Below are positions 1 through 11,300 of a DNA stretch of 64,000 nucleotides, piece by piece. Positions within the stretch are counted from its first letter, which is position 1, and every line of letters starts with the position of its first letter. Source of the stretch: Coenobita brevimanus (Eukaryota > Arthropoda > Malacostraca > Decapoda > Coenobitidae); the NCBI GenBank assembly GCA_032717465.1, contig CM064632.1:24992101-25056100 (forward strand), written 5' to 3'. A program made the translations under genes and the position numbers. The notes under the pieces were generated by a model. It was not told where the DNA came from. It saw only the letters and a list, made by a program, of their open reading frames with translations, and did no database searches.

Positions 1-672
1 TTTATTTTTATTTTTTGCCTTACTAATAACTCTAAACTGACTGAAGTACTTGGTACCAGATACAGAAATAAAACTGATTAGCGAGAGGTGGTGAGGAAAG
101 TCGAAGAGAATACAGCATGACCCCTGTTCTATCGCTTTCCATCCCATTCCGCCCTTTTCACTCCCATTCCCACCCCATTCTCCCAGTATCGAATCCATGC
201 CATTCCCCCTTTCCAATCATAACTCTGAACAACTCTCTGCCTCCCTCAATCGCAAATCCTCTCCCACTCTAACTCGAAATTGTCCCTATCCCATCGTTCC
301 ATTTTGTGCTCTGCTGTAGCTCAGTTTAGGCTTACTTTTAATACCATTACACCATTTCTTTATGTTATTCTGACTACGATCAGATGATCTTTTCCAGTCT
401 TAGGGATGTCTGGCAGTGAAATTATTTTATGTCTACAGTACTTTCCCCTTACGTTCCAAGACGTCTTGTACATGTAATTTCCCTGCCACGAACGATTTTA
501 TTCTGCCCAAAAGTTTCACGCAATCTTTATAAATAGCCTATCAAACGATAAAGGCTTTTTATATACGGGGTGACATCTCAAGCACCGGCCCCGTCAGTCA
601 GTAACACCCTAAAGATTTTCATGCGCAAGGTGCCTCACTGTAGTAAAGTTCCAGATGGTGCTTCACTGTATC
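1..672. other. Intergenic, no gene seen
   Basis: AT-rich sequence with short runs of C-rich pyrimidines. No open frame with protein-like composition and no recognised repeat was found on either strand. Confidence 0.5.
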
Positions 673-674
673 TA

Positions 675-1334
675 CAATGGAGTCTCTATCAGAATTTCTT
701 TTAACCGTAATATGCCATTAACCGTAAGTTTTACTAAAACGCTCTCATTTCGATTAACCGCAAAAATCTGAAATCTATAAGAAAATTCAAACACGGCGGG
801 CTTGTTTCGCGCCACTAGCGTTAGTTTACGGTTGCTCTTCTAGTCACTACAGCGAGCGTTGTTGCGCCAGCCCCCATCCACCACCTCGGAGAGTCTGAAG
901 ATCTGGATGATGTGGGAGATGATGTGGATGATGTGGAAATGATTGAATAAGGAAACAGAAAATATGAAAAAAACAATTAGTTTAAGACTGTATTTGTTCG
1001 AACTGCTTACAGTAAACTAGGTAATTGTTTTGGTGAAGGTTTATTTAAGTTTATTTGGGTGAAGATTTATCTGACAGTTCTATTACACTTACAAGAGTGC
1101 TGTTACATACGTAGTTACTACAGTGTATTAAGTGTTCTGGTGATGGCTGAGTGGCTTTTGGGGTGCTGGTGGTGGTGGTGGGCTAGACGTCGCCAGAAAT
1201 GGGTGATGGGTGAGTACAATACTGTTCCCTTGTATCCTACATATTATTACAGTATCTTTTATCCGAAAAAAAAAAAATCGATTAAATGAAAACTTTGAAA
1301 GACCCATGATTCTCGGATAAAAGAGAATCCACTG
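675..1334 (+). mobile_element. pogo/Tigger-like DNA transposon remnant
   Basis: The block is flanked by TA dinucleotides (673-674 and 1335-1336). It begins CAATGGAGTCTC and its right end, read on the minus strand, begins CAGTGGATTCTC, an imperfect inverted pair resembling the CAGTGGA termini of the pogo/Tigger branch of the Tc1/mariner superfamily. Near the middle is a short acidic reading frame ending in a stop, of the kind that closes Tigger-type transposases. Most of the transposase is missing, so this is a short internally deleted copy. The family assignment rests on the termini and the acidic tail only. Confidence 0.55.
888..950 (+). pseudogene. C-terminal tail of a pogo-like transposase (fragment)
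   Basis: Twenty codons of strongly acidic protein (pattern SEDLDDVGDDVDDVEMIE) followed by TAA at 948-950. Pogo/Tigger transposases commonly end in an acidic tail after their DDE domain, and this lies inside the element with pogo-like ends. No DDE or CENP-B-like helix-turn-helix domain is present, so it cannot encode an active protein. Confidence 0.45.
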
Positions 1335-1336
1335 TA

Positions 1337-2498
<1,162 letters not shown>

Positions 2499-2544
2499 CT
2501 ACTTGTTATGTGTTCCGTCTTTCGCCTTCAGGCGCTCAGACACA

Positions 2545-3250
2545 GTCACAAAGGGACAGGAGAGGATTAAATGAGATGGAGGAGGAGGAGGAGGAGGAGT
2601 TGAGTGGGTGAGGAGAAGAAGAGTAACAGGCATGATGAGAGGGGAGGAAGGTGATAAGAGGAATAAGTAGGAGGAAGAAAGACATGACAGTAGAAGAGAA
2701 GGGAAGGGAAAGGAGGAGAGAGGAGGAGTAGACAGGGATAAACAGAGAGGAAGAGGACACACGAGGGAAGAGGGGTAGGTTGACAGGAAAGGAGAGAGGT
2801 GGATGTGTAGGAGAGAAGAGGAAGAAAGAGAGGCAGGGAATGGAAAGGGAGAGAAAAAAGAGGAGGGTAAAAGTGAGGAAAAGAGTGGAGAAAAAACGAT
2901 AAGAGAGCAACAGAGAAAAGATTAAGAGGAATGAAGTGTGGGGGAAACCACAGAGAAGAGTGAATGAACATGAGAGGGGAAAAAGAAGAGGAGAGAGGAG
3001 TGACTGAGGAAGAAGAGAAGAAGAAGAAAACTGGCGAAGAAAAGAAACGGGGAAATAAGTAAGAAAGGAGGAAGAGAAGAAAGACACGTAATGGACAAAA
3101 CGGAGAAATGGTGGTGGTGATGATGATGATGATAATGATGAAATGGTGGTGATGATGATGATGATGATGATGATGAGAGGTAAGAGGAGAGAGAAAGGGG
3201 AAAAGGAGAGGAGTGGATGGGGAAGAAGGCAAGAGGAAGAGAAGGACGAC
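2545..3250 (+). repeat. Long polypurine tract
   Basis: About 700 nt in which the plus strand is overwhelmingly A and G (GGA, GAA, AGAG mixtures), with a short GGT/GAT trinucleotide stretch at 3108-3175. Open frames on the minus strand are Ser/Phe/Leu/Pro low-complexity and are not credible proteins. Such strand asymmetry can favour triplex structure; that is inference. Confidence 0.85.
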
Positions 3251-3590
3251 GATCATGATAAAAATGAAGAGAGAAAGAACTGCAATTATTGTATTTTGCT
3301 CTTCACGACGTCACAAAAGCCACACAGGTTCAACATCTATGTTTATTTATGCGACAAATTTTCTGAATTCCAAACATTAATTAAATCGTCCACATTTGAT
3401 ATTTTTTTTCACCGGGTTACATGGAAAAATAAATTTGACTTTATATTCGAGTTTGGTCCAATTTACAGTTTTCCAACGCCAGCCTCTGATGTCAGAGAAA
3501 ACAAGAGTGCAAATTTTGTGGATCATTTCTCTCGTTGAAATTCAGGCAAAGTTACTTGCAGATGAAGTTACCACGAGCTGAATTTGGGGG
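3251..3590. other. Intergenic, no gene seen
   Basis: Short overlapping open frames without recognisable domains or convincing codon bias. Confidence 0.45.
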
Positions 3591-4208
3591 GACTTAGGAG
3601 GCTCCCTGACACATCTTCCTCATTCTTTATTCCGTAGTACACCTGTTCTGGTGGGTGTAGGAGGCTCCCTGACATTTTGTCCATTATTATGTACTGTATA
3701 CAGTAGTACACGTTCTCGTAAGTTTGGGAGGCTCCCTGACGTCTTTTCCTTAGATTATTTATTAAATAAGGCAGCACATGTTCTCGTGGGTTTTGGAGGC
3801 TCCCTGACACAGCTTCCATAGATTATTCTTTACTGCACAATACAGCTGTTCCGCTGGACTTAGGATGCTCCTTGGCACCACTTCCTTAGTTGTTTTTCTA
3901 TTCTTTTACTATAATACACCTACTTTCGTGGGCTTAAGAGGCTCCCTGATGGAGCATCCTCGGATTATTGTTTAATGCATAATACATTTAGGAGGCTCCC
4001 CGACACCACCTCTTTCGTTTTTTACTGCAAATTACACCTGTTCTAGGGGGCTTAGCAGCTTACTGAGGTTATACGGTACATCTGTTCTCGTAGGTTTAGG
4101 AGGCTCTCTAGCACCTCGTTTATTTTTCAGAACTATTTACACCTGTTCTCAAGGGCTTAGGAGGCTTCCTGATACATCTTCCTATTTTACCACTCTTGTG
4201 CAGTACAC
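3591..4208 (+). repeat. Degenerate tandem array built from MITE-1 arm units
   Basis: About ten copies of the core GGAGGCTCCCTGACAC, starting near 3594, 3658, 3725, 3790, 3861, 3933, 3988, 4051, 4096 and 4157, so the spacing is about 45-72 nt. Units read (TGTTCTCGTGGG)(CTTAGGAGGCTCCCTGACAC)(ATCTTCCT...), which parallels the terminal arm of the MITE-1 family elsewhere in the window (TATTCTCGTCGGTTAAGGAAG, CTCCCTAACACC, TCTTCCTTAGCG). Confidence 0.75.
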
Positions 4209-4213
4209 CTTAA

Positions 4214-6439
4214 CCCCTAAACAGCGGGCTTGTTTTGCTGTGACTTGCGTGTCCCGCAGGCATATTCGCGCTCCGACAGACTCTCTAAAAATATTTGCCA
4301 AAAATCAGTTATTAGTCCTAAAATATTAAAATTACATATGCCTATGGCACATACCTTCAGCTTTCTCCCTGGATGTTTGTTGAGCCTTCGTCGAGTACCG
4401 TAGGACTTGTGGAGACCTCTGAAGTTGGGTAACGAAGTCTCCACTTTACACTTCCCGACAACCCGTAATATGATTACCACAGCCTGATATTATCACTAGA
4501 AAAACTATTCTATGATTCTCAAATAGTTTTGGAATCCATACTCCAAGAAAAAAACATACTGTGAAAGCAATGAAAATTACGAGCGCATATGACCTTCCCA
4601 CTTGCGATCATTTGCCGCTGGTGTTCTGTCATTAATTATTCATAAAACCCCTCACACTTTATATTTCTATTACTATATAACACTTATATATATATCTACA
4701 GTCTTTATCCATAAGTTTCCTTCAGTAATAGTAGTTTATTGTCACTGTAGGCATTCAATTTCTCCTTCAGTAAAATAGGTAGCATTCACTTTCTCGTCCT
4801 GTATACTAGCGTTGAGAGTGAATGTCACTTTCACCTTCACTTTCATAACTCATAGTATTCATACATGCTAGAGTGAAACTTTCACTTTCATTACTCCTAG
4901 TATATATACTCGTATTCTTATATTACTACTCGTTTACATTTCTATTTACATTCTCTATTTTATTTACATTATTTACATTTCTATTTTATTTACACTGTGT
5001 TAGGCACTGTCACTTGCAGTAACTTATAAAACTATATTCCACTGTTCACTTATATTTACATTCATTGCTTTCACTTGCTGTTTACATATTATTTACACAT
5101 TATTTACATTTCCACTTGCACTGTTTTACTCACCACAAAGATCGAAGTCACTCTCTATCATTTTCATTGACAAATTAGCCAGTTCACATTCCACAGCAGT
5201 CACTTAGCCCTTTACATCTTTCCACACGAGGTTTAGTAGGGGGTAGAAGTCACAGGGCCCTTTGCATGGGGCTAAAAAGCGGCGGAATTTGACAGGCGCG
5301 AATCCGACGTACTTTCACCTTGAAAGATGACAGTAAACTGATACTGGTGGCCTGCCTAGGGGGAGTGCAATGCTGCCAACGTCAGCCATGTGAGAGCTGC
5401 TAATATATACGCTATGAAATGATTGACAGGAAGTCTAGACAATACATAATAAATTAGGTATTTCCAGGTGAATGTAAATATCACTCAGGCTTCTCCCTTC
5501 CCTCCTTATATATATTTTTATTACAAGAATAGATTATACGGCTTATTTCAAGGGGAAATAAACAGTGAAAATTAGCAAATGAGTGCACATGAGGTGTTGT
5601 CAGGTGATAATTAGCCAATTCCAGGTGTATGGCACTATCACTTACCTTATTCTTCTTTGTATATATTATTTGGTATAAGAATTGGGCATAGGGCTTATTT
5701 CAATGGATGAAATCAGTGGAAAATTCCAGGGAAGATTTACTTAGCATAGAATACAGTGGTGGCCTGCCTAGAGGGAGTGCAATACTGCCAACGTCAGCTT
5801 TGTGAGAGCTGCTAATATATACGCTATGAAACGATTGGCAGGAAATCTAGACAATATATAATAAATTAGTAGTTCCAGGTGAATGTAAATATCACTTGGG
5901 CTTCTTCCTTCCCTCCTTATATATATATTTTTATTACGAGAATAGATTATACGGCTTATTTCAAGGGGAAATAAACAGCGAAAATTAGCGAACGAGTGCA
6001 CATGAGGTGTTGTCAGGTGATAATTAGCCAATTCCAGGTGTATGGCACTCTCACTTACCTTATTTCTTTTCTGAATATATTATTTGGTATAAGAATACTG
6101 CATAGGGCTTATTTCAATGGATGAAATCAGTGGAAAATTCCAGGGAAGATTTACTTAGCATAGCACGGCCAGGCAGGCAAGAGGAGAGGGTAATGGAGGG
6201 GAGGTAGGGAGGGGAGTCAAGAACGGGGAGAAATGCCTAAATTGTCAACAATGGATGGGAGTACAGATGAGATTAAGAGTGCTGACTAGTGATGGACATT
6301 GGCAGTACTGATAGATGATACAAGCCACCACTTGAAAGCCTGGGCGAATTCAAAATAACACAGAATCACAAAAGTGACACCCTGCAGTATGACCCCTTGC
6401 TCCCATGCGTAACGAAAGTGACGCCCCACGGTTAAGGGG
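4214..6439 (-). mobile_element. piggyBac element B, internally deleted non-autonomous copy
   Basis: Flanked by TTAA at 4210-4213 and 6440-6443, the piggyBac target site. Left end CCCCTAAACAGCGGGC and right end (minus strand) CCCCTTAACCGTGGGGCG match the ends of element A. Positions 4214 to about 5130 match A from 8320 to about 9145, and about 5135-5345 matches A from about 11190 to 11400, so nearly the whole transposase gene has been lost through one internal deletion near 5130. Only a remnant of the N-terminal coding region remains. The right part carries a 412-bp tandem duplication (5345-5756 and 5757-6164). Confidence 0.85.
5345..6164 (+). repeat. 412-bp tandem duplication inside piggyBac element B
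   Basis: Both copies begin TGGTGGCCTGCCTAG and end at CTTAGCATAG, with a few per cent divergence. The equivalent region of element A (11440-11790) is present once, so the duplication arose in the B lineage. Confidence 0.9.
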
Positions 6440-7063
6440 TTAACCCATACAGCGTCGGCCGATTTGTCTTATATGTACACGCCCAGCGTCGGGACTATGG
6501 AAAAAATTTTTATTGGCTAGATGGGTCAGAAATGCTGAAAAAACATGAGTTTCATTCATGAAAACGTTCGTTTTCAACTCGAAGACTGTTTTTTTTTCCC
6601 ATGTCGGGCATTGCCGAAAATTACGTTTTTCCCCCCATAGAGTTTTACAGCCCTTACGTAATTCGGTCGCGGCTAGCCAACAACGATTTTCGTAAGCCTT
6701 ATCCATTTACTACACATGTCTAAGATACCAAAATACTTACAATAGACTAAACTATTCACAAAATATACATATCTTGATATATTATATATTGTAGGCAGAA
6801 AAATGTAACATATAATGCAGATGAAAGGTATAGAAATTAGAGAAAAGTTACTGTAACAGAAAAGTAAGGTATTTGGAAAAAAGGAATACTAATAAATAGG
6901 TAAAAAAAAAAAAAAACATGAGTTTCACAGAGCATCACTCAAATCCACAAGGAAATACTTTTTTTTTTCGTATATAAGAATGCTTACTTTTCATTCCCAT
7001 CCCGTAGACTTCAGAGATTTTACGTATATTTGGTGGGGGAAAATAAAAATGCAGTTATGACAA

Positions 7064-7348
7064 TTATAGGCTTACATTTTCGTATTCAATGCTTACATAA
7101 ACAACCCCTGTTACTGTTGGTAAAGTTATTTCACCTTTCATCAGTTCTACTCGTTTGCCAGTAACACTAGATTCTGATGTTTCACTTTCGTTATTAGGAG
7201 GTAAATACTCATCCTCACTATCACTATCCACTAATGATGCATCGCTATCAGCATATACCACACTTTCACTCATCTTAGACGATACAGTATCGTCTAGAGC
7301 TTTGTCTATTTCTTCTTGGGAGAGACCGGAACGACGAGCTTGAGACAT
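7064..7348 (-). pseudogene. N-terminal piece of a piggyBac-like transposase
   Basis: 94 codons beginning at an ATG (7346-7348). The sequence is acidic and Ser-rich, including LSQEEIDKALDD and DSDSEDEYLPP. Acidic, low-complexity N-termini before the DDE_Tnp_1_7 domain are usual in piggyBac transposases. The frame ends after about 90 residues with no catalytic aspartates, so the element cannot supply its own transposase. The frame remains open upstream of the ATG, but the ATG start fits the acidic region better. The function is inferred from position inside TTAA-flanked termini and from composition. Confidence 0.55.
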
Positions 7349-7526
7349 CTTGACAGCGTAAAAGCTCAACTCAGAGTGATGGCCTAGGTAGGCCAAGGAG
7401 GGGGTAAGGGAGGCCTGGAGGGTCAGGTTGTACAGTGAGACAGTGGAATGAAACAATGGTGTTCATAGAAGGTTGCGTTCACACTGTCACGACATGTAAA
7501 GACTTACTACAAGTGCGCGAATATGA

Positions 7527-7588
7527 GGTGGTATATATACCACCGCGACGCTCTAGTCACTGGGAGCTCAGGTGGTATATATACCACC
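7527..7588. repeat. Two perfect 18-nt palindromes near the end of element C
   Basis: GGTGGTATATATACCACC occurs at 7527-7544 and again at 7571-7588, each followed by GCGACGCT, 44 nt apart. Each equals its own reverse complement. Their position just inside the terminal repeat suggests subterminal transposase-binding sites (inference). Confidence 0.85.
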
Positions 7589-7607
7589 GCGACGCTGTAC
7601 GGGTTAA

Positions 7608-7826
7608 ACACCCCCAATTTAATGACATGTTTTTTTCTCTGTATTTTTGCTATGATGAGATGATTTTACTCAGCAGAGAGAGAGAGAGAGAGTTGAGAAT
7701 GCTTTAGAGCACACTGTTCCTAACTCCATGCCTACAAGTGATTTATCCAAAACTGGAGGAAATCATGAAGGGGCAGCGAGAATACAGCCACACACAAGCG
7801 TCATGGGGGTGAAGTGGTTAGCCCCG
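7608..7826. other. Short spacer with a small (GA)n run
   Basis: (GA)n at about 7675-7691. No gene seen. Confidence 0.5.
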
Positions 7827-7827
7827 T

Positions 7828-8319
7828 AAGGGCCGTATTCCCATCAGTTTAGTGATATTCTGTTCTGCATATTACGCCTTGATATTCTGTTCTGCATATT
7901 ACGCCTTGATATTCTGTTCTGCATATCACGCCTTGATATTCTGTTCTGCATATCACGCCTTGATATTCTGTTCTGCATATTACGCCTTGATATTCTGTTC
8001 AGCATATTATGCTTTGATATTCTGTTCTGCATAAGCCTTGATATTCTCTGGTCTGCATATTATGCCTTGATATTCTCTGGTCTGCATATTATGCCTTGAT
8101 ATTCTCTGGTCTGCATATTATGCCTTGATATTCTCTGGTCTGCACATTATGCCTTGATATTCTCTGGTCTGCATATTACAGCTTGATATTCTCTGGTCTG
8201 CATATTATGCCTTGATATTCTCTGGTCTGCATATTACGCCTTGATATTCTCTATCTGTTAAGGAAGTTCCCTAGCACCTGTTCCGTAGCAACTCGTTTTT
8301 TTTTTATATGGTTGGTTAA
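7828..8319 (+). repeat. Left part of a MITE-1 copy with internal tandem expansion
   Basis: Begins with a MITE-1-like terminus (GGGCCGTATTCCCATCAG), then has about 15 tandem units of 27-29 nt (TTGATATTCTGTTCTGCATA... and TTGATATTCTCTGGTCTGCA...) to about 8248, then MITE-1 arm sequence again (CTGTTAAGGAAGTTCCCTAG). It stops at the TTAA where piggyBac element A is inserted. The other half resumes at 12073. Open frames on both strands here are artefacts of the 27-nt period. Confidence 0.75.
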
Positions 8320-11300
8320 CCCTTACACCGCGGGCTTGTTTCTCAATGTTTTACGTGTCCCGCGGGCATATTCGGGGTCCGACAGACTCTCTAAAAATAT
8401 TTGCCAAAAATCAGTTATTAGTCCAAGAATATTAAAATTAAATATGCAAATGGCACATACCTTCAGCTTTCTCCTGGGATGTTTGTTGAGTCTTCGTCGA
8501 TTACCATGGGACTTGTGGAGACCTCTGAAGTTGGGTTACGAAGTCTCCACTTTACACTTCCCGACAACCCGTAATATGATTACCACAGCCAGATATTATC
8601 ACTATAAACACTATTCTACGATTATCAAGTAGTTTGGGATCCATACTCCAAAAAAAAAACACCGTGAAAGCAATGAAAATTACAAGCGCGTATGACCTTC
8701 CCACTTGCGCTAGTTTGCTGTTGGTATTCTGTCATTTATTATTCATAAAACCCCTCACACTTTATATTTCTATTACTATATAACACTTATATATATCTGC
8801 AGTCTTTACCCATAAGTTTCCTTCAGTAGTATTAGTTTATTGTCACTGAAGTCATTCAATTTTTCATTCAGTAAAATACGTAGAGAGCCACAGATTCACT
8901 TTCACTGTTATAACCTCAAGTATTTGTACTCATATTCTTATATTACTAATTACTTACATTTCTGTTTACATTTTCTATTGTATTTTCAATATTTACACTT
9001 CTATTTTACTTACACTATGTTATTCACTGTCACTTTCAGTAACATAAAACTATATTACACTGTTCAATCATATGTACTGTACATCCATTAATTTCACTTG
9101 CTATTTACACATTATTTACACATTATTTTCCTTTCCCACTTGCACTTTTAGAACTGCTTCTGGCTGTGGTAATCAAAGAAGCAGGTAACATAGATGAGAA
9201 CCCGGCACTCAGCGCACTGCCAAGAGGTGCATTTGTGCTCAGGTGTGCATCAGGTGGTATGTGCACACACCTGGCACCTGTGGATCGCAGCCTTCCTCTT
9301 GCTTGTGGCAGGCATTTGCACCAGTCTGTGCCGATCCATGTACGCCCTCTGCTCAAGTCTGTCGGGAAGTGTTACTGGCTGGCGCCTTGGAGTTGCTGCT
9401 GTCACCCTACTATATCTTTTATGCAGCTGCTGAACACAAGTCCTGGTGAACAACCTCAGGGAGAAGGACTTGGGTGGCTTGACCTTCATCTTGTACAGGA
9501 TGAAGGCGTTCAGCATCGTCACGTGTATGAGATGCAGAAAAACTTTCCTGTACCACCTAGTATTCTTCCTGAGGCAGTCGATCTCTCCAATCATCATGTC
9601 GGACTTGTCCACCAGTCGCATGTTGATATTGCAGTCTAACACAGCATTAGGTTTCCTCACAGGTTCGCCTGTCCTATGGTCGACCTTCCCACTGTCTGTC
9701 ATTTCCCCCTTGTGTACGGTGGTGAGCATGTGCACGACCCTCTTGTCATGCCACCGTATTGCCAGCATCTTCTCAGACTTGCGTAGGTGCACGTCTCCTC
9801 GCTGCAAGGTTCCTGCCTCTGGGAATTTAGGGAAGTGGGTTCGATTACTCTTGACAGTGCCACAGGAGCCGATGCCGTGCTCTGAAAGGTATTTGGCAAG
9901 TTTCGGTGCTGTATAATAATTGTCTTTATACAGCACATGATTCTCACCAAAATATCTTTCAAGGAGCACTTTCACTACACAGCCTGAGAAGCCAAGGAGG
10001 TGTGTTTTATCAAGATCGACAGTGCTGGCTGAATAAATGACGAAGTCAAGGATGTATCCCGTCTTACGGTCGCACAGTACAAAGAACTTGATTCCAAAGC
10101 AATGATGTTTGCTTGGAATGTACTGCACAAACCTAAGACGTCCTCTGAACAAAACCAAGGATTCGTCAATGACAACCTTCTGAAAGGGGTGGAAGAATGT
10201 CATAAACTTATCCTTCATTCTGCTCAGAATCTCCCGGATCTTCCAAAGTGGGTCAGTTTGGGAAGGTACATCGTTGTCGGCAAAGTGCAGGTTTCCCATG
10301 ATGTTCCGGAAACGATCTCTTGCCATGTACTTATTGAAGGTGGTTGAGGGTAGTAAGGGGTCCATGGACCAGTATTCTTCCAACTCATGCTTCTTTGAGT
10401 GTGGCATGAGAAGCATGAGGACGAAGAACACATACAGCTCCTGCACTCCAAGCATGGACCACTGTTGCATCTTGGCTGCAACTGTACCACTTGCAGCACG
10501 TTGTGATTCATACCTATTGGTCTCATCACATATGTGCTGCATGACTTCATCATCGAGGAAGGCCAAAAGGAAGTCCACACACTCAGCATCCTCGTCAAGA
10601 GTGAAGGCAGGCTGTATTCCTGAGGAACTCTCGTCAAAATGGAGATGTTCAGGGACAAAATCGGACCCTTCTGTCCACGCGAAGGCGTCCAGGATTCCCT
10701 GTCATGGCGGTGTAGGGTGGGTGATGGTGGAGGGTGGCTGCGAGGCAGATTTATCAGGTTCAAGGTCACTCGCACTGACCCTGAGTTGCCGTACAGCACT
10801 AGCAGCCCTTACTCTACTGGCAACTCTACTTTTACGGGTCAGGGATTTACCTCTTCCTCTACGGCCTGCCTTCACTGTTGATGCTGGTGGTGACTCTGAC
10901 GACGAAGACTCCAGAGAAAATTCAGCAGAAGAAGAGGAAGAAATGAGTGAAGTGGGGCTTGGGGAATGGGGAGGTGAATCACCTCGGGACTCATGGCAGG
11001 CTGGGTCACGCGGGGCCATTGTTCCGGGGCTAACCCGCCGCCTTTTCATTCCCTTCCCAAATTCCTTCCCTTGCTGCACTAACGGCTCCTTTCCCTTGGA
11101 GCCAGGGATAACTTGGGACACTGAAGCACTCGTAATAGTAGTTTCTGGCACGATTTCCTCACCCGGCTCATCACACGAATCCCCCGAAGGGTCAAAGTCA
11201 CTATCCATCATTACCATAGATAATTCGGCTAGTTCACGTTCCACTGCAGAGTCACTTAGTCCTTTCCTGCTTCCCCACGAGTTTTTCTGGGCGTAGAGGT

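Larger units (their letters stand above)
6444..7603 (-). mobile_element. piggyBac-type element C (second family, non-autonomous)
   Basis: Termini form an inverted repeat: left CCCATACAGCGTCGG, right on the minus strand CCCGTACAGCGTCGCGG. It is flanked by TTAA at 6440-6443 and 7604-7607. The left TTAA is the same four bases that close element B. It contains a short N-terminal transposase-like frame (7064-7348) and no DDD catalytic domain, so it is probably an internally deleted derivative. The right end carries two copies of a perfect 18-nt palindrome. Confidence 0.8.

Noticed and set aside
2536..3256. 183- and 229-codon minus-strand frames
   Set aside because: Complement of the polypurine tract (Ser/Phe/Leu/Pro); all three frames look alike.
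10274..11296. 340-codon plus-strand frame opposite the piggyBac transposase
   Set aside because: It is antisense to a recognisable transposase frame and has no domain of its own.
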